64,000 nucleotides of DNA, from NCBI RefSeq assembly GCF_024438035.1, contig NZ_JANFQF010000025.1, positions 25,826 through 89,825 on the forward strand. The letters are read 5' to 3'. The stretch comes from Rhodococcus tibetensis (lineage in GTDB: Bacteria; Actinomycetota; Actinomycetes; Mycobacteriales; Mycobacteriaceae). Positions 26,401 to 35,211 of this stretch are shown piece after piece; within the stretch, counting starts at the first letter, position 1; every line of letters begins with the position of its first letter. The translations under genes and the position numbers were made by a program. The notes beneath the pieces are model-generated. The model saw nothing but the letters and a program-made list of their open reading frames with translations. It was not told where the DNA came from and made no database searches.

Positions 26401-29400
26401 ACGGCCACATCGCCCGATCCCGACATCCGCGACAGCAACACGGCGAAGGCCGCATGCATCACCATGAACAGAGTCGCGTTGTGCTCGCGCGCGAGCAGGA
26501 GCAGTTGCCGGTGCAGACCGGCGTCGATCGGGAACGACGCGCACCGGCCCTGAAGTGACCGTGCGACAGGCCGGTTGCGGTCGAGTGGCAGGTCGGCGAC
26601 CTCGGGCAGTTCAGACAACGCCTCTCGCCAGTACCCGAGCTGCCGGGACAAGAGACTGCCCGAATCTGCGGGACTGCCGAGGAGCCCGCGCTGCCACACG
26701 CTGTAGTCGGCGTACTGCACCGGCAACGGTTCCCAGGAGGGCCGGGCGCCCGCCCGCCGTGCGGAATAGGCCACCATGAGATCGCGGGCCAGCGGCGCGA
26801 GCGACGCCCCGTCGGCCGAGATGTGGTGCACCACGATCACGAGCACGTGTTCGTCCGGGCCGATCCACAGGAGTGCGGCGCGCAACGGCACAGTGCGACT
26901 GACGTCGAACCCGACGGCGAGGAGCGTCTCGATCCGCTCGTTCAGCGACTCGTCGCCGTCGACACGCGGGGTGAGGTCGGGAATGACCTGTGCCGCGTCG
27001 ACGATCTCCTGGTACGGGCCGTCTACCGATGCGGGGTACCTGGTGCGGAGCGATTCGTGCCGCTCGATTACGTCGCCGACCGCGGCCCGCAACGTGTCCG
27101 CGTCGAGAGGGCCGAGGAGCCGTACAGCCATCGGAATGTTATAGGCCACCGACCCCGTGTCGAACTGATTGAGGAACCACATCCGCTGCTGCGCCAGTGA
27201 CAGCGGAATCCGCTCGGGCCGCTCACCCCGGACGAGAGGCCGCCGATCCGCGAGTGCCGTACCCGCGCGCCGGACGTGTGCCGCGAGGAGTTCAGTGGTC
27301 GGTGCATCGAACAGGGCACGCACGCCCACGTCCGATCCCAGAGCGGCGTTGATCCGCGCAATCACCCGCGTCGCCACCAGCGAGTTGCCACCGAGGTCGA
27401 AGAAACTGTCGTCGACGCTGATCCTCGCGACACCGAGAATCTCGGTGAACACTTCGACGATCGTTTCCTCCACCGGATCGGCAGGCGCGCGGAACTCCGC
27501 GGCGGCAGAGAGGAACTTCGGTTCCGGCAACGCTGCCCGGTCCACCTTCCCGACCGGGTTCAACGCGATCTCGTCCAGCACCATGATCACCGCGGGCACC
27601 ATGTATGCCGGCAACCGATTCCGCACCTGCCGCAGCAACTCGGCGGTCTGGATCGGCCGCCCGGCCGCAGGCACGACGTACGACACCAGCACGGTATCCC
27701 CGGAGGGGCCCGGCCGCCCGACCGTCACCGCGATCCGCACGTCCTGATGCGCCTGCAGTATCGCGTCGATCTCGCCCAGCTCGATCCGGAATCCCCGAAC
27801 CTTCACCTGGAAGTCGCTGCGCCGCAGATACTCCAGGGTGTGATCGGGTCGCCAGCGCACCACGTCACCGGTGCGGTACATCCGGCCGGGGCCGTACGGG
27901 TCGGCGACAAACCGCACCGCCGTGAGCGCGGGCCGTCCGTGATACCCCCGGGCCACACCGGCTCCGGCGATGTACAACTCGCCCGGAACGCCGACGGGTA
28001 CCGGGTGCAGCCGGGCATCGAGCACAACCTGCTGGGTACCGCGGATCGGCCCGCCCAGGGTGATCGGGCCTCCCGGTGTCATCGGCGCACTGATGTTCGC
28101 CATTATGGTGGTTTCGGTGGGGCCGTAGGCGTTGTGCAACCGGCGGCCCGGCGCCCACCGGGCGACCAGCTCGGGCGGGCAGGCCTCCCCGCCCGTAACG
28201 ACGTCGAGGAAGTCGCCGAGCGAATCGGGCGGAATCGTACTGAGCGCCGCCGTGGTGACAAAGCCGTGCGTGACGCGCTCCGACTGCAGCACGTCGGCGA
28301 TCTCCGTGCCACCGTAGGTGGTCGGCGGCACGATCACCATCGTCGCCCCCGCCCCGAATGCCTGCAGGTACTCGAATACGGACGCGTCGAAGCTCGGTGT
28401 CGAGAAGTGCAGCGTGCGAGACGATCTCGTCACCCCGAACCGCTCCTTCTGGTCGAGTGAGAAGGAGTCCAGCCCACGGTGCGTGACGACCACGCCTTTG
28501 GGCCGTCCCGTGGAACCCGAGGTGTAGATCAGGTATGCCGAGTTGTCGAGATGCAGGGGCCGGCGGCGATCGGCATCGGTCAGCGGCGTGTCGGACCGCG
28601 CGGCACGCTCGGCCCGGAAGTCGGGATCGTCGAGCACCAGCCAGGGAATCGAGTCGGGCAGCTGCTTACGCAGGGCTTCCTCTGTCAGACCCAGCACCGC
28701 ACCGGAATCGGTGAGCATGTAGTCGATTCGGTCGGCGGGATAGTTCGGGTCCACCGGCACGAACGCCGCCCCCGCCTTCGTGATCGCCCACACCGAGGCC
28801 ACCGATCGGAACGAGCGTGGCAACGCCGATGCCACGAAGGACTCCGGGCCCACACCACGATCGATCAGCACTCGCGCAACCTGGGTCGACCACCGGTCCA
28901 GTTCTCGATACGACAACTGCTCGCCTTGCCGGGACAGTGCCGTCGCCGCGGGGTCGAGTGCCGCGGCGTCCGCGAAGAGAGCGGGCAGGGTCCGCTCGGA
29001 TCGGCCTGGGCGACCCCGTACCGGGGTCAGCGCCGAGAATTCCTCGTCGGACAGGATCGTGATGTCGCCGATCGGAACGTCCGGGTCCGCGGCCACCGCG
29101 TCGAGTATCCGGCCGAAGCGCTCGGCCGCCACCCGAATAGTGTGGGTGTCGAAAAGGTCAGCCGCGAAACCGAATTCGACGGTGACGCCTGCCGGTTCAC
29201 CCGACTCGTCGGTCGCCTCAGTGACGGACGCGCACAAGTCCAGACCGGAGACGGGTGCACCGCGGGCGCCGTTCTCGCGAGTGTCGAGGAGCACTTGGAA
29301 GATCGGTGCGTACGCGTCCGACACCGAGACGTCGAGTTCGCGCACCAGACGCTGGAACGGGACTTCGGTGTGCGCCAACGCCTCGACAGCGACGTCCCGA

Positions 29401-31097
29401 ACCTGGTGAAGAAAGTCCCGGAACGACGCCTCGCCCGCGTACCGGGCACGCACCACGACGACATCGGTGCGCTCGTCCACGTCCACCGGGATTCCCACGG
29501 CGAGGTCCTCGCTGCCGGTGACCCGGCCGAGCAGAACCGACAGCGCCGCGAGAAACACCGTGCGGGTGGTGGTGCCTGCAGCTGCGGCGAGGGCAGCGAC
29601 ACGTCGATGCAATGCGCCCCCCAGCATGACGGACACCCGGTCACTCGCCTGTGACAGCTGCGCGGGCCGGGGCCGGTCACTCGGCAACGGCAACAGGTCG
29701 GGCAGTCCACCCAGCTGCCGGCGCCAATACTCCACTTCGGCTGCCTCGCGCAGCAGACGCTCACCGGTGCGGGCAGTGGTTCGGTGAACACTGCCCACCT
29801 GCGACTGCGGATCTGCGACGGTGAGTTCCTCGAGCAACTCCAGGAACTGTCGATGATGATCCCTCAGTTCGGTGCTCTCATACCGGCTGGGGTTGGCCCG
29901 GAAGTCCACGAAGATTTTGGTGGGTGTACCGCTCTGGTAGACGTTGATCAGCAAGTCCTCGACCGGACCGGACGTGACGATGTGGAAGTTCCCGGTGAGG
30001 GGGCCCAGCGCGACCTCCTGACGGAACAACATGACGTTTACCATGGGCCCGTACAGCTCAGCCGCCTTGTCGCCGGCGTCACGGCGGATGTCGTCGAGAC
30101 TGCACCGCTGATGCCGCAAGGCGCCCACCAGTTCACGCTGCACCTGTTCGACGAGTTCTCCGACGGTGTCCCCGCTGCGGACACTGACCGGCAACGGCGC
30201 CACGTTGACGAGCATCCCGCCCGAGTTCCGCAGCGCGGCCGTCGTCCGCGCCGAGACCGGAATGGTCACCAGCACATCGGTCCTGCCGGTACGCCGCGAC
30301 AAATAGCACGCGGCAGCGGCGATCAGTATGGCCGCTGACAGGCTGTCGCGGGAATCGAGCACCGCCACAACGGCGTCGGACAGTGCGGCGCTCTCCACCA
30401 TGCTCGTGGCCGACACCTGTCCCGTCCTGCGCGCCAGCGTGGTCCCCTCGACCCCGGCCACTCGCTGCGACCAGTACTCACGGTCGGTGACGAATCGCTC
30501 CGACGTCCGGTACCGGTTGTCGAGGTCGTACAACTGCCGCAGGTTCACCGCACGGTTCGGATCCGGCTCACGAGGGGCAATCGACGCGGAGTAGCGGTGT
30601 GCGATGCGGCGCAGCATCGTCATGGCGCCGTAACCGTCGAGCGCCACGTGATGAATTCGGCTGTACCAGAGGAAGTGCGTGTCACCGATCTGCAGGATGG
30701 ACGTCTCCACCAGGCGATCTGTACTCAGGTCTATCGGTGTGACGTAGTCACGTTCCATCCAGTCGTGCGCCGCCGCCTCGGGGTTGACCTCGTTCCGGAA
30801 GTCGAGGTAGGCGATCGACGTGTCGGTCGCCTGGTCGACATACTGCAGCGGCTGCCCTTCGATGTCGTCCACCTTGAGCAACGGCGACTCGAACTCGAAG
30901 GCCGTCTCGACCGTCTCCCGCCGGAGCAGGTCGACATCGAGTACGCCGGAGAACTCGACGTACTGGGCGATGAAGATCGGGACCCGGGGTTCGAGCTGCT
31001 GAGCGAACCAGGTGGCCCGTTGCGCTGCCGACAAGGGGAACGGTTCCGCGTTACCCAACCCCGAACTGACCGTCTTCTGCGATTTGGCGGGTGCCAC
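4458..31097 (-). CDS. giant heptamodular nonribosomal peptide synthetase
   Basis: A single 8,879-aa frame. Domain order is C-C'(half)-A-T / C-A(Thr)-T / C-A-T-E / C-A-T / C-A(Thr)-T-E / C-A-T / C-A-T-TE. All seven A domains have TSGSTG cores, YGPTE or YGITE motifs and the C-terminal catalytic Lys (GKLDR or GKVDR). Ppant serines lie near residues 1239, 2323, 3382, 4913, 5986, 7516 and 8572. Condensation HHxxxDG motifs are intact in all seven full C domains. C4 and C6, each following an E domain, have the HHILLDGWS form expected for D-Leu-type acceptors (DCL). The thioesterase has GWSLGG near 8705 and a GHNDM histidine near 8853. The start is GTG at 31097 after GAAAGGAAA. Predicted product: an N-capped heptapeptide with D-residues at positions 3 and 5. 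No MbtH gene was seen nearby. Confidence 0.98.
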   Translation of the reverse strand: MAPAKSQKTVSSGLGNAEPFPLSAAQRATWFAQQLEPRVPIFIAQYVEFSGVLDVDLLRRETVETAFEFESPLLKVDDIEGQPLQYVDQATDTSIAYLDFRNEVNPEAAAHDWMERDYVTPIDLSTDRLVETSILQIGDTHFLWYSRIHHVALDGYGAMTMLRRIAHRYSASIAPREPDPNRAVNLRQLYDLDNRYRTSERFVTDREYWSQRVAGVEGTTLARRTGQVSATSMVESAALSDAVVAVLDSRDSLSAAILIAAAACYLSRRTGRTDVLVTIPVSARTTAALRNSGGMLVNVAPLPVSVRSGDTVGELVEQVQRELVGALRHQRCSLDDIRRDAGDKAAELYGPMVNVMLFRQEVALGPLTGNFHIVTSGPVEDLLINVYQSGTPTKIFVDFRANPSRYESTELRDHHRQFLELLEELTVADPQSQVGSVHRTTARTGERLLREAAEVEYWRRQLGGLPDLLPLPSDRPRPAQLSQASDRVSVMLGGALHRRVAALAAAAGTTTRTVFLAALSVLLGRVTGSEDLAVGIPVDVDERTDVVVVRARYAGEASFRDFLHQVRDVAVEALAHTEVPFQRLVRELDVSVSDAYAPIFQVLLDTRENGARGAPVSGLDLCASVTEATDESGEPAGVTVEFGFAADLFDTHTIRVAAERFGRILDAVAADPDVPIGDITILSDEEFSALTPVRGRPGRSERTLPALFADAAALDPAATALSRQGEQLSYRELDRWSTQVARVLIDRGVGPESFVASALPRSFRSVASVWAITKAGAAFVPVDPNYPADRIDYMLTDSGAVLGLTEEALRKQLPDSIPWLVLDDPDFRAERAARSDTPLTDADRRRPLHLDNSAYLIYTSGSTGRPKGVVVTHRGLDSFSLDQKERFGVTRSSRTLHFSTPSFDASVFEYLQAFGAGATMVIVPPTTYGGTEIADVLQSERVTHGFVTTAALSTIPPDSLGDFLDVVTGGEACPPELVARWAPGRRLHNAYGPTETTIMANISAPMTPGGPITLGGPIRGTQQVVLDARLHPVPVGVPGELYIAGAGVARGYHGRPALTAVRFVADPYGPGRMYRTGDVVRWRPDHTLEYLRRSDFQVKVRGFRIELGEIDAILQAHQDVRIAVTVGRPGPSGDTVLVSYVVPAAGRPIQTAELLRQVRNRLPAYMVPAVIMVLDEIALNPVGKVDRAALPEPKFLSAAAEFRAPADPVEETIVEVFTEILGVARISVDDSFFDLGGNSLVATRVIARINAALGSDVGVRALFDAPTTELLAAHVRRAGTALADRRPLVRGERPERIPLSLAQQRMWFLNQFDTGSVAYNIPMAVRLLGPLDADTLRAAVGDVIERHESLRTRYPASVDGPYQEIVDAAQVIPDLTPRVDGDESLNERIETLLAVGFDVSRTVPLRAALLWIGPDEHVLVIVVHHISADGASLAPLARDLMVAYSARRAGARPSWEPLPVQYADYSVWQRGLLGSPADSGSLLSRQLGYWREALSELPEVADLPLDRNRPVARSLQGRCASFPIDAGLHRQLLLLAREHNATLFMVMHAAFAVLLSRMSGSGDVAVGTPIAGRGEAALDDLVGMFVNTLVLRTRVRPDAAFTDVLAEARDTDLGAFGHTDVPFESVVDELAPVRSTSYSPLFQVLLEFQNTVRAHLELPGLTVEAVDVDPGVSKFDLQLSLAERYDDKGAAAGMSAGFLYATDVFDHTSVARFGERFVRVLRAVVTDPAVTVGDIDVMGAVERGLVLDQWNNEGVRAGSHTLVELFARAVAKTPDAVAVVCGDDRITYAELEERANRLARLLIARGVGTETLVAVMVERTPSLVVALLAVLAAGGGYVPVDTSYPAERVAAIFEDAHPVCAVVSAEFGALAPNGTALVMIDDPATDRAVESFSGLPVTDSDRLRPLRADAVAYVIFTSGSTGRPKGVQVPHRCVVALLANTRNLFGFDSSDVWTLFHSYAFDFSVWELWGALAHGGRLVLVDYFTARSPDTFLELLRRERVTVLNQTPTAFYQLTEADRAASVIENADETALSLRYVIFGGEALDIGQLDRWYTRHDDRAPVLVNMYGITETTVHVSFLALDRALASSVSGSVIGGGLPGLRVYVLDSRLHPVPPGVVGELYVSGEQVSRGYVGRSALTATRFIADPFTRGRVGARMYRSGDIVRWGPHGRLEYVGRSDFQVQLRGFRVELGEVEAALAACGGVAQSVVVVRADDRDGDRLVGYVVPEAGAAVDPSAVLDSVGTSVPSYMVPSAVVVLDSLPLTVNGKLDRAALPEPEFGTSTVSFVAPRNPVEEIVAAVFADLLGIARVGANDDFFDLGGNSLTATRLVARVNAAVGDRLGVRDVFDAPTVAGLAARAEAGTTVEWARPALAPRDPAREVPISLAQQRMWFINQFDTGSAAYNVAIALRLSGTLDVSALQAAIADVVERHESLRTVFPLTDRGPRQVILSALEAMPSIQPETTSGLENLREQVDRLLSTGFDVTVETPLRARLFERGVAEHVLAVVVHHIAADGFSMVPLARDVLAAYTARHHDAAPDWAPLPVQYADYTLWQRDWLGSEQEPSSPLARQLGYWTATLAELPDVLELPTDRPRPAARTLKGSRIEFAIGRELHQGIVQVARTHGSTVFMALHAALAVLLSRLSASDDIAVGTPIAGRGEAALDEVVGMFVNTLVLRTRVDGAGTFAELLTGVRESDLGAFTHADVPFERVVESLRPSRSTAYSPLFQVMLEFQNTERPELELPGLHVEALDLPFETINFDLQVSLRENTDGDGAPGGITAALGYAADIFDEGTVAGFAERLVRILAAVAVDPDVRVGDIDVLGPQERAALTSVHGGRGVPARTLPELLTDAAAVDPAAEALSFEGRRVTYRDLDNQSNRLARLLIARGVGPERVVALALSRSIESVVAVWAVAKSGAAFVPVDPNHPAERIEYMLGDSDAVAGLTTAELRPSLPGALPWLPLDDPGIEAELAMFPATPATDAERTSALHIDHPAYLIYTSGSTGRPKGVVTTHRGLANFAAQQQYTFSTTPVARTLHLASPSFDASILELMLAVGPGATMVIAAPSVYGGEELSDLLRRERVTHCFVTPAALASVDPAGLDDLICVVTGGEACPPELVARWAPGRNLFDAYGPTESTVVSSISSPMVPGQPVTIGAPTLGFGEAVLDARLQPVPVGIAGELYLAGPALARGYHRRYALTAERFVANPFGPAGSRIYRTGDLVRWMKDGQLEYLGRTDFQVKIRGFRIELGEVASALLAHDDVAAAVADVRRSGGSADRLVGYVVPRPGADLDIGALLAFAGTRLASYMVPAAIVVIEALPLTVHGKLDRKALPDADFGAVFTGGRAPGTETEELLAALFRDVLALDSVGVEDSFFALGGDSIMSIQLVARAKAAGLILSPRDVFERRTVAGLAEAAHRERPDSVVLEELPGGGIGPVPPTPVVAWMLDRSGGRLKRFSQAVLVTAPPGLTHETLAGAVGAVLDRHDMLRARLAGDDGAWGLTVLPPGSVSPEAVIRRVPVDSFDGEFSAIAAAELDAAADRLDPATASMVQVLWFDGPDGRGRLLLIAHHLVVDGVSWRILITDLAAAQARIAEGFTAALPGIGTSMRRWAHGLMDAAVNRRAEVELWRSMLDGADPLLGSRSLDPAVDIDAAQARIAIEVPSNVTGALLTTLPAAFHGTVGDGLLTALALAMIRWRRQRGVETADALINLEGHGREDHVVPGADLSRTVGWFTSLFPARLDLTGVDVDAVLAGGSAAGTAIKAVKEQLLTVPDHGIGFGLLRYLHPETASVLRRFPPPQVSFNYLGRVATSMGDVPWLPVEGSSDLGGTQNRDMPVAWVVDVNAATTMRDGEPVLTATWAFPTGVLRSADVEELADLWVRALTLLAEHASRPDAGGLTPSDLDLVSLGQADIDRLENTYPTLADIWPLSPLQAGLLFHAQLSEEHVDAYMVQLVLDLHGAVDAARLRRAAQGLLDRHHNLRVAFADTGSGPVQVVLDSVTAPWSNIDLSDQTGTRITAEVTAAMAVDRALPFDMSRAPLLRFTLLRTAPSRYRLVLTHHHILLDGWSTPLVIKDLLVLYATAGDTAALPGGTSYRDYLQWIAEQDHERSTAAWVSALAGADEPTIVAPAARGEPSFADPEDVRLDVGDEKTRVLEALARARGLTTNTLVQVAWGLVLATLGTREDVTFGATVSGRPPAIAGIESMVGLFINTVPVRLRLRREETLAELLERFQAEQSALLDHHYVGLTEIQRAAGDGAVFDTLTVFESYPVDRMGLSEDTDIDGMRLAGVEGIDATHYPLTLIAHVDTALHLRLRYQPAVIDSEFAESVAARVARVLQVMLSDIDIPLARLTLLSEAELQEYTAVSGAPSGPPRTLPELLTDGFGPRPEAPALLFEGRQTSYRELDERSSALARVLIARGAGPETFVALGLPRSPESVLSVWSVAKAGAAFVPVDPNYPADRIEHMLADSGAALGVTTSAYRHRLPESVPWLVLDDPGVDEALSAASRARVTDVDRRSLLVVDHAAYAIYTSGSTGRPKGVVVTHRGLANLLTEQSEHYAISHEARCLHICSPSFDVAILEVIQSCAAGATLVIAPPGIYGGAELAALLRRERVTHACITPAVLATVDRDGIEHLEALVVAGDAVGDELVAHWGVGRAMFNGYGPTEATVLTTLSRPMIPGEPVTIGSPVRGITLSVLDPRLQPVPAGVPGELYIAGPALARGYHRRPALTAERFVANPHGAGRMYRTGDVVRWRRDHTLEYLGRSDFQVKIRGQRVELGEIDSVLTTHPNLDFAATLGRPGPLGDTALVSYVLPHNGAEVVAPEVLAFAGRILPKYMVPAAVVVLDEIPLTPVGKLDRKALPAPDFASTATGFRAPTTPVEEAVARVFSEVLGIARVGADDSFFELGGDSLSATRAVARINSALDVALGVAALFDAPVVGDLAVRIESAATANIPSPALAARPRPERIPLSLAQQRMWFVNQFDTSSPAYNIPIALRLAGALDRAALLASVGDVVERHESLRTVFPGSVDGPHQVIVDPGRATPALHPVTVSGDRELREALAALVATGFDVSIDIPFRASLFEVRAESHVLAIVVHHIAADGFSMMPLARDIMLAYTARTMGETPAWTPLPVQYADFSVWQRTVLGAEDDPDSVMSRQLGYWTRTLSGIPEVLQIPLDRPRPAQRSYRGDVVEFAVPARLHRALNAIAAENNSTLFMAVHAAFAVLLSRLSGTDDVPIGTPVAGRGQAVLDDVVGMFVNTLVLRAPVDGRASFSEVLTAVRSVDLGAFEHADIPFERLVDHLTPERSTAHAPLFQVLIEFRNAVGTHLELPGLVVESLEVDLDVAKFDLELSLAEHVDEDGAPAGIGAGLRYATDVLDRESVLRLGERFVRLLESVTSAADTPVGDIDILDPGERDRFLPATAEPAEPNEPAATLPELFAQALERNRGATAVVYEGASLTYEELDARSNRLARNLIARGAGPESLVAVATARSVDLVVALLAVVKSGAGYVPIDVTYPAERLAFLFDDARPVCVLTTESEAESVRGQNVPILAVDSAGTGAEFDGVSPLPVSDAERTRPLHPDAVAYVIYTSGSTGQPKGVQVSHRNVGTLFARTRPLFGFDSADVWTMFHSAAFDFSVWELWGALLHGGRLVVVDYFTTRTPDTFLRLLRDERVTVLNQTPTAFYQLAEEDRVACGTDLALRYVIFGGEALDLGQLTRWYSRHGDSAPTLVNMYGITETTVHVSHLPMNEALAHDASASVIGRALPGLRVYVLDGRFHPVPPGVVGELYVSGAQVSRGYLGRFALTSTRFVADPYVPGSRMYRSGDLGRWNRSGELEYLGRNDFQVQVKGFRIELGEVESALLACEGVAQSVVLSRSERLVGYVVPESGRTLDPSWIIETLGRRLAAHMVPAAIVVLDSMPLTVNGKLDRRALPDPDFGQQVSVGRAPATDTERILADLFAEVLGLESVGVDDSFFTVGGDSIMSIQLVTRAKASGVSITPRDVFERKTVAALAEIATAGDEAVTLEELPGGGVGEVPLTPIVQWMLGRGGDFRRYSQAALFTTPADLDETTLTAAVQAVLDRHDVLRARLSRSERAEHGWSMAVQPIGWVRATAVVRTVPLESTFGDVAARELDAATDRLDPESGVMIQVVWFESAATPRTTGRLLIVAHHVVVDGVSWRILIPDLASACAQVRTDAPPALPAVGTSIRRWAHGLADAAQEPRRAAELALWRGMLAAPDPLLGSRILTASDIRTAEVEVRVPVDVTEALLTTVPQAFHGSVGDGLLAALTLALVRWRRARGIESGGALVTLEGHGREEQVVPGADLARTVGWFTSIFPVRLDLTGVDVDDAFAAGPAAAVALKLVKEQLHAIPDHGIGFGLLRYLNPETAPHLSALPSPQLSFNYLGRLGAGTTGDGDWMPISDAGLAEAAHTGLPVPAAVDVNAMTTDSGAGPELTATWRFPLGVLTTADVGELAHLWVSALAALTLQVQSGGGGFTPSDLNLVRLDQRAIGDLERRYPSMVDVWPLSPLQAGMLFHAELADESVDAYLVQLSLELGGSVDASRLHRAAGALLERHPNLRTAFLHDAEGRAVQVVERAIMVPWREIDLSTFGDEAATVELGRLLADDRTTPFDMATAPLIRFLLVAMPGGRYRLVSTNHHILLDGWSMPLLIRELLTLYATDADLSPLPRVRDYRDYLAWMTGRDTGASARAWANALAGVEEPTLLVPGDRARRLSTVSREWAFDLDENRTNQLRDFARSRGLTLNSILQTAWGIVLGMLTGRDDVVFGATVSGRPPELSGIETMIGLFINTVPVRVTLRPGETLWALLERVQGEQAAMLDHHYTGLAQIQDAAGPGVGFDTLTVFESYPVDRAGLSEETDIAGLRVLGVDAADAAHYPLSLVASAEKRLHLKFEYVPDLFDAGAVESIAGRVVRVLDACGGPDVPLAGLSLLTDRERNELVPVRGAPGGSTRTLPQIFADAAGRDPDAVALSSGERELTYRELDERSNRLARVLLARAGPEVAVAVGIPRSLDSMLCLWAVAKAGAVFVPVDPNYPDERIAHMLTDSGCAVGLTTAEHRPRLPGDTTWLVLDDPPFADECAGASAAAVTDAERAAPVTLDTAAYLVYTSGSTGRPKGVVVSHRGLDNFAREQLARFAAGPGSRTLHFSTPSFDGAAFEYLLTFGAGATMVIAPPTVFGGDELADLVASRRVTHAFVTTSALASLDPAGLGHFTDVTVGGEACPPDLVSRWAPGRRLYNGYGPTETTIMSNISEPLQAGEPITIGGPIRGVTELVLDARLQPVPVGVPGELYVAGAGLARGYHRRPGLTAERFVANPAGSGERMYRTGDIVRWTADRTIEYVGRSDFQVKVRGFRIELGEIDATLADEPGVRFAVTLAHRGPAGDTFLASYLVPIPGRELDTAEIGRHLGERMPAHMVPSSITVLEKIPLTAVGKLDRKALPVPDFGLAAGEYRAPANPVEETVADTFAEILGIDRIGADDNFFDLGGNSLSATRAVARLRAALGADVGVRVLFEAPTVAAFAARIEHAGAGPSGRPALTTGQRPERIPLSYAQQRMWFINQFDTSSPAYNIPMLVRLTGELDVDALTSALVDVVTRHESLRTRFPLRDGELVQEVLEPEVPDLAPIALADESVLEQELARLVSTGFDVTAAAPLRIALFSLGGAVSVLAVVVHHISADGFSMAPLVRDVMVAYESRMRGLPPAWTPLPVQYADYTLWQRRLLGSEDDPESLLSRQLAFWGSALSGLPELLELPTDHHRPAQQSFIGDRVRFVVDAELHQRIRATARLHHSTEFMIVHAALAVLLGRLGGTGDIVIGTPIAGRGEAALDDLVGMFVGTLALRSTVEPGQPFSGLLAQVRDADLAAFAHADVPFERVVDAVGPVRSTAHSPVFQVSLEFQNNERPVLALPGLRVEGLDPALDVVKVDLEVILAEKFEANGVADGMDGAIDFAIDLFDARTVEGFAERFVRVLDAVTVDSGIPVGDIEILRADEVAELTPARGALDAPVLLLPDLLSAAAEQNPDAEAIRYQGRSMSYRELDQASNRLARRLIELGVGPGTSVALSLSRSVESVLSVWSVARAGAAFLPIDPGYPLERIEHMLTDSAAAYGISVRAHRDRLPDLVNWLVLDDPGEEKRTGVQSPARVSDADRTAPLHEWHPAYLIYTSGSTGTPKGVTVTHRGLANLAAEERDVLVVSAHSRVLHFASPSFDASVFELVMAFCAGATLVIAPPTIFGGAELAELLGNERVSHGFVTPTALASMDPVGFESLRTLVVAGEACPPELVARWAPGRRMFNAYGPTETTIMSNISPVLAPGEPITLGAPTRGVSEVVLDSRLRPVPVGVVGELYVSGRALAAGYHRRPASTASRFVAAPWGAPGERMYRTGDVVRWRPEGTLEYVSRSDFQVKIRGFRIEPGEIDAALTDHPAVGFAVTIGRSGPSGESLLVSYVRPAGGGNVDTAELSRFVGERLPAHMVPAAIVALDQIPLTPVGKLDRAALPAPEFLSGYRFRLPANDLEATVVDVFTEVLGVDRVGADDNFFDRSGNSLLATKVVGALQQRLDRKIPLQWMFLDPTPSGIARRLALPTTAGGVEDVLAVLIPLRSEGHGRPLFCVHPGIGLSWGYAGLVRYLPDDHPAYGLQLPMISGDGEYSSLEQLAHRYVEEMKAVQPGGPYDLLGWSLGGVIAHAMAVELQHTGDEVGLLAVMDSYPDNGEDALFGKLDMLELLRGLGLVIDTDGDLTYEEAARLLNESWGSDSGVRAEHLERINAGYENSRNLMHRFVPQVYEGNLLIFPAVGDDDTTTRPRSAQEWQPLVTGRIDEHPVDCGHNDMIEPQSLAVIGPVLAAYLEGRGGG
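8433..11603 (-). other. NRPS module 6: DCL-type C, A6, T6 (residues about 6499-7555)
   Basis: C begins [17 protein letters not shown] and has [10 protein letters not shown] near residue 6665, fitting its place after an epimerase. A6 ([27 protein letters not shown]) reads as code DGFFTGGIMK, substrate not assigned. T6 has DLGGNSL with Ser near 7516. Confidence 0.82.
11604..16247 (-). other. NRPS module 5: C, A5 (threonine), T5, epimerase (residues about 4951-6498)
   Basis: C has [10 protein letters not shown] near residue 5097. A5 gives the same threonine code as A2, DFWNIGMVHK, from [26 protein letters not shown] and [13 protein letters not shown]5 has [11 protein letters not shown] (Ser near 5986). 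The E domain has [13 protein letters not shown] near 6175 and LEGHGREEQ. The product residue should be D-Thr or D-allo-Thr. Confidence 0.88.
16248..19427 (-). other. NRPS module 4: DCL-type C, A4, T4 (residues about 3891-4950)
   Basis: C begins with [17 protein letters not shown] and has [10 protein letters not shown] near residue 4061, the form expected after an epimerase. A4 is the most divergent A domain ([33 protein letters not shown]), with hand-read code DVLCVAGVLK that I cannot assign. T4 has [10 protein letters not shown] with Ser near 4913. Confidence 0.82.
19428..24017 (-). other. NRPS module 3: C, A3, T3, epimerase (residues about 2361-3890)
   Basis: C has [10 protein letters not shown] near residue 2508. 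A3 gives the code DALFVGAVVK by hand alignment; its substrate is not assigned. T3 has the [11 protein letters not shown] form usual for carrier domains that feed an epimerase, with Ser near 3382. The E domain has [13 protein letters not shown] near 3570, LEGHGRE and RTVGWFTS. Residue 3 should therefore be passed on in D form. Confidence 0.85.
24018..27257 (-). other. NRPS module 2: C, A2 (threonine), T2 (residues about 1281-2360)
   Basis: The C domain carries [10 protein letters not shown] near residue 1423 and LCL-type flanks. A2 reads [26 protein letters not shown] and [12 protein letters not shown]. These yield the pocket code DFWNIGMVHK, the classic threonine code. T2 has DLGGNSL with Ser near 2323. 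Module 5 has an almost identical A domain. Confidence 0.88.
27258..31097 (-). other. NRPS module 1: C, half C, A1, T1 (residues about 1-1280)
   Basis: The first C domain (about 1-445) has HHVALDG near residue 148 and resembles the EntF/DhbF first-module C domains that take an acyl or aryl group from a separate carrier. It is followed at about 450-690 by the C-terminal half of a second C domain, starting [20 protein letters not shown], with no HHxxxDG motif. A1 (about 695-1190) gives the pocket code DAFFVGAIMK by hand alignment to GrsA; I cannot assign its substrate. T1 has DLGGNSL with Ser near 1239. Confidence 0.85.
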
Positions 31098-31101
31098 TGT
31101 T

Positions 31102-31115
31102 TTTCCTTTCGGAAA
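31102..31115 (-). promoter_or_regulatory. short hairpin over the NRPS ribosome binding site
   Basis: Read on the minus strand, TTTCC-GAAA-GGAAA forms a five-pair stem capped by a GAAA tetraloop. The GGAAA arm is part of the Shine-Dalgarno sequence four bases before the GTG start of the NRPS. It could lower translation initiation of this very long message. The stem is short and may be coincidental. Confidence 0.3.
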
Positions 31116-31337
31116 CGGATCCCCGACAGGATCAGCGCGCGCGGTGAGTCTGCCGAGACAGCGAGGTGCGGGAGCCGGCGCGGTTCTCCCGTCTCCGAGA
31201 TGGGTACCTCACGTAGTCCACGGCACACTCGAATTCGCCCCACCCTCACCAGGACGGACACACTATTTCGAGTATCCGCCCCTCAAAGCACCGGCGTCCA
31301 GGAAACGGCAGGTTCGGCACCGATGGATACTGGGCGC

Positions 31338-32036
31338 ATGACCGAGCGACTCGACACCCCAGGGATCGATGCGGCGGACTTCCGGGTCCATGTCGTCACG
31401 CAGGCCATTCGCCTTTTCGCCGAGAACGGCTACGAGGCCACCACCGTCGAGCAGATCGCGACGGCCGCGGGGGTGTCCCGCCGCACCTTCTTCCGTCAGT
31501 TCCGGTCCAAGGAAGACGTGATCTTCGCCGACCACGAATCGTTGCTCCAGCAGGCGGGTGACTACCTGACCTCGGAATCCGACGACCCGTGGGCCGCTGT
31601 GTGCAGGACCGCGGGCCTGGTGTTCGACCGGTTCCAGGAGAACCGTGAGCTGTCCGAGCGCCGGTACCGGGTGGTGCAACGCGTCCCGGCGCTGCGTGAC
31701 CGCGAAATCGTGACCGGCGTGCGGTACGAGCGGCTGTTCGTCGACTATCTCCGCAACGTGGTCCCTACCGAGCCGGTGCTGAAGGTGATCGGCTTCGCGG
31801 CCGCCGTCACCGCGTGCCACAACCATCTTCTGCGGAACATGATCAAGGGTGATGTGGGAGCCACCGCCGATGCGTTGGACCGCGCCCTGCTCGACGTCCG
31901 CCGGACGTTCGGGGTGGCGCCGGGCGCACCGTCGCAGGAGCAGGACGCGGTGCTCGTGGTGTCGTATCCGCCGGGAACCCCGGTGGAGGAAATCACCGGC
32001 GGCATCGCGGCTCAGCTGTCGCGGCGGAACCCCTGA
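31338..32036 (+). CDS. TetR-family transcriptional regulator
   Basis: A 232-aa protein with a TetR DNA-binding region at residues 20-65 (AIRLFAENGYEATTVEQIA, then GVSRRTFFRQFRSKEDV). The rest is a helical ligand domain, followed by an extra tail of about 40 residues. The start chosen is the ATG at 31338, because GATACT, a -10-like hexamer, ends six bases before it, suggesting a leaderless message. An in-frame ATG at 31323 is possible. The gene is divergent from the NRPS (240 nt) and 172 nt upstream of fadE25, so either could be its target. Paired palindromes upstream of fadE25 favour the latter. The ligand may be an acyl-CoA, by analogy with regulators near fad genes. Confidence 0.88.
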   Translation: MTERLDTPGIDAADFRVHVVTQAIRLFAENGYEATTVEQIATAAGVSRRTFFRQFRSKEDVIFADHESLLQQAGDYLTSESDDPWAAVCRTAGLVFDRFQENRELSERRYRVVQRVPALRDREIVTGVRYERLFVDYLRNVVPTEPVLKVIGFAAAVTACHNHLLRNMIKGDVGATADALDRALLDVRRTFGVAPGAPSQEQDAVLVVSYPPGTPVEEITGGIAAQLSRRNP

Positions 32037-32065
32037 GGTGCCCGCCACCACATCCACCCTTGACT

Positions 32066-32166
32066 GGCACTGAGTGCCGTGGTTGACTGCATGGTATCGG
32101 CAGTACTATGCCCGACGACGAACATTGCAGCGCATCCGACGCGGACTAACCCTGGCACGGAGTGCC
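32066..32166 (+). promoter_or_regulatory. fadE25 promoter region with two near-identical 13-bp palindromes
   Basis: GGCACTGAGTGCC at 32066-32078 and GGCACGGAGTGCC at 32154-32166 differ by one central base, and both are inverted repeats of GGCAC/GTGCC type. Between them a -35-like TTGACT (32083-32088) and a -10-like TACTAT (32104-32109) are separated by 15 nt. The first palindrome lies just upstream of the promoter and the second in the leader, a layout suited to repression. The adjacent TetR protein is the natural candidate to bind them. Confidence 0.55.
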
Positions 32167-32208
32167 GCACGAGTATCGGCGTCGATGCAATCGACAAGGA
32201 GCGCCACC

Positions 32209-33369
32209 ATGGCCGGAAACCCGGACTTCGATCTGTTCAAGCTCGCAGAAGAGCACGATGAATTGCGATCCGCGATCCGCGCGCTGTCCGAGAAGGAGAT
32301 CGCGCCTTACGCGAAGGAAGTGGACGAGGATTCCCGGTTCCCTGAGGAAGCACTCACCGCTCTCGTGAACTCCGGCTTCAACGCCATTCACGTACCCGAG
32401 CAGTACGACGGTCAGGGCGCCGACTCGGTCGCCACCTGCATCGTGATCGAAGAGGTCGCCCGCGTCTGCGGTTCCTCCTCCCTCATTCCGGCGGTCAACA
32501 AGCTGGGCACCATGGGCCTGATCCTCAACGGCTCCGAGGAACTCAAGCAGCAGGTGCTGCCGCAGCTGGCTTCCGGTGAGGCGATGGCCTCGTACGCACT
32601 GTCCGAACGCGAAGCGGGATCGGACGCCGCGAGCATGCGCACCCGCGCGAAGCAGGAAGGTGACAACTGGATCCTCAACGGTTCCAAGTGCTGGATCACC
32701 AACGGTGGCAAGTCCAGCTGGTACACCGTGATGGCCGTGACCGACGCCGACAAGGGCGCCAACGGCATCTCCGCGTTCATGGTCCACAAGGACGACGAGG
32801 GCTTCGTCGTCGGCCCGAAGGAGAAGAAGCTCGGCATCAAGGGCTCGCCCACCGCCGAGCTGTACTTCGAGAACTGCAAGATTCCCGGCGACCGCATCAT
32901 CGGCGAGCCCGGCACCGGCTTCAAGACGGCGCTGCAGACCCTCGACCACACCCGGCCGACCATCGGTGCTCAGGCAGTCGGCCTCGCGCAGGGCGCACTC
33001 GACGCAGCCCTCGCGTACACCAAGGACCGCAAGCAGTTCGGCAAGTCCATCAGTGACTTCCAGGCCGTCCAGTTCATGCTTGCCGACATGGCGATGAAGG
33101 TCGAGGCCGCGCGCCTCATGGTTTACACCTCCGCGGCACGCGCCGAGCGCGGCGAGAAGAACCTCGGCTTCATCTCCGCCGCCGCCAAGTGCTTCGCGTC
33201 GGATGTCGCCATGGAGGTCACCACGGACGCAGTCCAGCTGTTCGGTGGCGCCGGCTACACCACCGACTTCCCCGTCGAACGCATGATGCGGGATGCGAAG
33301 ATCACCCAGATCTACGAAGGCACCAACCAGATCCAGCGCGTCGTCATGTCGCGTGCCCTGTTGAAGTAG
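32209..33369 (+). CDS. fadE25: acyl-CoA dehydrogenase FadE25
   Basis: A 386-aa flavoenzyme of the first step of beta-oxidation, turning acyl-CoA into trans-2-enoyl-CoA and passing electrons to ETF. The whole length matches, from memory, mycobacterial FadE25 (Rv3274c): NPDFDLFKLAEEHDELRSAI at the start, YALSEREAGSDAASMRTRAK, WITNGGKSSWYTVMAVTD, and QLFGGAGYTTDFPVERMMRD. The C-terminal IYEGTNQIQR contains the catalytic Glu of the short/medium-chain dehydrogenases. ATG at 32209 follows AAGGAG by seven bases. It precedes a 3-hydroxybutyryl-CoA dehydrogenase by 75 nt, giving two steps of fatty-acid oxidation side by side. The exact chain-length preference cannot be read from the sequence. Confidence 0.95.
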   Translation: MAGNPDFDLFKLAEEHDELRSAIRALSEKEIAPYAKEVDEDSRFPEEALTALVNSGFNAIHVPEQYDGQGADSVATCIVIEEVARVCGSSSLIPAVNKLGTMGLILNGSEELKQQVLPQLASGEAMASYALSEREAGSDAASMRTRAKQEGDNWILNGSKCWITNGGKSSWYTVMAVTDADKGANGISAFMVHKDDEGFVVGPKEKKLGIKGSPTAELYFENCKIPGDRIIGEPGTGFKTALQTLDHTRPTIGAQAVGLAQGALDAALAYTKDRKQFGKSISDFQAVQFMLADMAMKVEAARLMVYTSAARAERGEKNLGFISAAAKCFASDVAMEVTTDAVQLFGGAGYTTDFPVERMMRDAKITQIYEGTNQIQRVVMSRALLK

Positions 33370-33381
33370 GCGGCTACGCCG

Positions 33382-33427
33382 CCCGTGCGTGGTTAGCGAG
33401 TCTCTGGACTCGCTAACCACGCACGGG
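33382..33427. repeat. perfect 21-bp inverted repeat (dispersed intergenic palindrome, copy 1)
   Basis: The left arm at 33382-33402 and the right arm at 33407-33427 are perfectly complementary over 21 bases around a TCTG loop. The core is CGTGCGTGGTTAGCGAGTC. There is no T-run, so it is not a typical intrinsic terminator. A related palindrome lies at 46855-46896. The element sits between fadE25 and the hydroxybutyryl-CoA dehydrogenase gene. Confidence 0.9.
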
Positions 33428-33444
33428 CATCACTAAGGAGAATC

Positions 33445-34293
33445 GTGGAACTAGTAGGAGTGATCGGCGGCGGCACCATGGGCGCCGGCATCGCCGAGGT
33501 ATGCATCAAGGCCGGAAGCTCGGTGCTGATCCTCGAAACCAAGCAGGAGTACGCCGAGGCCGCGCAGGCTCGGATCGAGAAATCGCTGGCCCGCGGCGTC
33601 AAGGCAGGCAAGCTCGACCAGGATGCCGCGGACGCCGCGCTCGCCCGCGTGCGCGTCACCCTCGACCTCGACGAGTTCGCGGACCGCGACCTCGTGATCG
33701 AGGCTGCACCGGAGATCGAGTCGCTCAAGGTCGACATCTTCCAGAAGCTCGACAAGATCGTGAAGCCGTCCGGCATCCTGGCGTCGAACACGTCATCCAT
33801 CCCGCTGATCAAGATGGCCAACGCCACGCAGCGCCCGGGGCAGGTCGTCGGTATCCACTTCTTCAACCCGGTTCCGGTGATGCCGCTGGTAGAGATCGTG
33901 GTCAGCCTGGTCACCTCCGAGGAGACCGTCACCGCGGTCACCGACTACGCGAAGAACACGCTGCGGAAGAAGACGGTGCGGGCCGGTGACCGCGCGGGCT
34001 TCATCGTCAATGCCCTCCTCATCCCGTACCTCACGTCGGCAGTCCGGATGCTCGAGTCGGGTTACGCCACCGCCGAGGACATCGACGAGGCCATGAAGGG
34101 CGGTTGCGGCTACCCGATGGGTCCACTGACCCTCATCGACACCGTGGGCCTCGACATCACCCTGGCCGCGGCGGAGTCGCTGTACGCGGAATTCGCCGAG
34201 CCCCACTACGCTCCCCCGACGCTGCTCAAGCGCAAGGTCGATGCGGGACACCTGGGCAAGAAGAGCGGTAGGGGTTTCTACGACTACAGCTAG
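33445..34293 (+). CDS. fadB2: 3-hydroxybutyryl-CoA dehydrogenase
   Basis: A 282-aa NAD-dependent dehydrogenase oxidising 3-hydroxyacyl-CoA to 3-ketoacyl-CoA in beta-oxidation or butanoate metabolism. The N-terminal Rossmann motif is VGVIGGGTMGAGIAEV. The family signatures IEAAPE, ASNTSSIPL and GIHFFNPVPVMPLVEIV carry the catalytic Ser, His and Glu region. The C-terminal dimerisation domain contains PMGPLTLIDTVGLD. The start is GTG at 33445 after AAGGAGAATC. Its TAG stop overlaps, within CTAG, the stop of the convergent methyltransferase gene. The symbol follows the mycobacterial Rv0468 naming; hbd would be equally apt. Confidence 0.93.
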   Translation: MELVGVIGGGTMGAGIAEVCIKAGSSVLILETKQEYAEAAQARIEKSLARGVKAGKLDQDAADAALARVRVTLDLDEFADRDLVIEAAPEIESLKVDIFQKLDKIVKPSGILASNTSSIPLIKMANATQRPGQVVGIHFFNPVPVMPLVEIVVSLVTSEETVTAVTDYAKNTLRKKTVRAGDRAGFIVNALLIPYLTSAVRMLESGYATAEDIDEAMKGGCGYPMGPLTLIDTVGLDITLAAAESLYAEFAEPHYAPPTLLKRKVDAGHLGKKSGRGFYDYS

Positions 34294-35114
34294 TTCCCCG
34301 CCTGCGGGAGCCCGTCGCGAGGTCGCGGCGGGCTTTCGCCGTTCTTGACGGCGTACCCCATGTAGGAGATGGCGGTACTGCGCACTTGCCCGAAGTCGAG
34401 TCGACGGCTCAGCTCTCCGTAGCTCAATGTCCGCCCGCCGGCCCGGACGAGGTCGAGGAGGCGGAGCGGATTCTTCGACCTCGGCCCGAGTCCCACGATC
34501 GCTCCGAGTCGCAGCCCGTGCTGCTCCATGACGGATTCCAGTTCCTGCGGTCGCACACACATGGACCAGTCGTGGATGGGGGTATCGAACATCCTGGTCA
34601 TGCGCCATTCCTGCATGATCTTGATGGCAACCAGTTTGCTGACGAAGGTGCGGTTGATGGTGTCGAACAGGTACAGGCCACCCGGCTTCAGCGCCCTGGC
34701 CGTCTCGGCGATCACCCCGTCGAGATCGGAGACGTGCTCGAGGACGTCGCAGCAGTAGACGACATCGAATGAGGCGTCCGGCACCGGCAATTTCTCCCCG
34801 GCCCCGATGCGGTACTCGATGTTCAGATCAGCGTCGATGGCGTGGCGGCGCGCAGTAGCGATCGACACCTCCGACGGGTCGACACCGACAACCCGGAAAC
34901 CGATGTGGGTGAACTCTTCCGCGAGAAATCCTCCGCCGGAGCCGACGTCGAGCGCGCAGAGTCCGCGATAATCGGATCCCAAATGCTCGGTGAGCACCGT
35001 GCGAAAGTACGCGAAGCGTCCGGGCGTGAGACTTCCGTGCAGCAGGTTGAGCGGGTTGTCCTCCTCCCACCACGATTCACCTCGACGGTTGTAGACGTCG
35101 TTGTCGATGATCAC
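34290..35114 (-). CDS. SAM-dependent methyltransferase, UbiG-like
   Basis: A 274-aa protein beginning at GTG 35114 with GGAAGG six bases upstream; the longer open frame reads into the divergent gene and is not used. Class I methyltransferase motifs are clear: ALDVGSGGGFLAEEF (SAM binding), VVGVDPSEVSIATA and YCCDVLEHVSDLD. N-terminal WWEEDNPLNLLH is typical of UbiG-type 3-demethylubiquinone O-methyltransferases. Actinomycetes make menaquinone, so the substrate is probably another small hydroxylated compound. The 3' end overlaps the fadB2 stop by four bases in the convergent orientation. Confidence 0.85.
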   Translation of the reverse strand: MIIDNDVYNRRGESWWEEDNPLNLLHGSLTPGRFAYFRTVLTEHLGSDYRGLCALDVGSGGGFLAEEFTHIGFRVVGVDPSEVSIATARRHAIDADLNIEYRIGAGEKLPVPDASFDVVYCCDVLEHVSDLDGVIAETARALKPGGLYLFDTINRTFVSKLVAIKIMQEWRMTRMFDTPIHDWSMCVRPQELESVMEQHGLRLGAIVGLGPRSKNPLRLLDLVRAGGRTLSYGELSRRLDFGQVRSTAISYMGYAVKNGESPPRPRDGLPQAGN

Positions 35115-35211
35115 GGACCACCTTCCCAATCCAGGACGCACGAAGACATGGTCCACCCTTCCCCTGCGCGTCGATCTCTTCAACCCGGCAGGTGTGCGCG
35201 ATGCTCGTCCC

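Noticed and set aside
30597..31337. Upstream extension of the TetR frame through the NRPS start
   Set aside because: It overlaps the NRPS 5' end antisense and lacks family similarity; TetR homology begins after 31338.
34300..34345. GCCCGTCGCGA/TCGCGGCGGGC stem followed by TTTC, looks like a terminator after fadB2
   Set aside because: It lies inside the 3' coding end of the convergent methyltransferase and has one mismatch; it may still act, but is not called.
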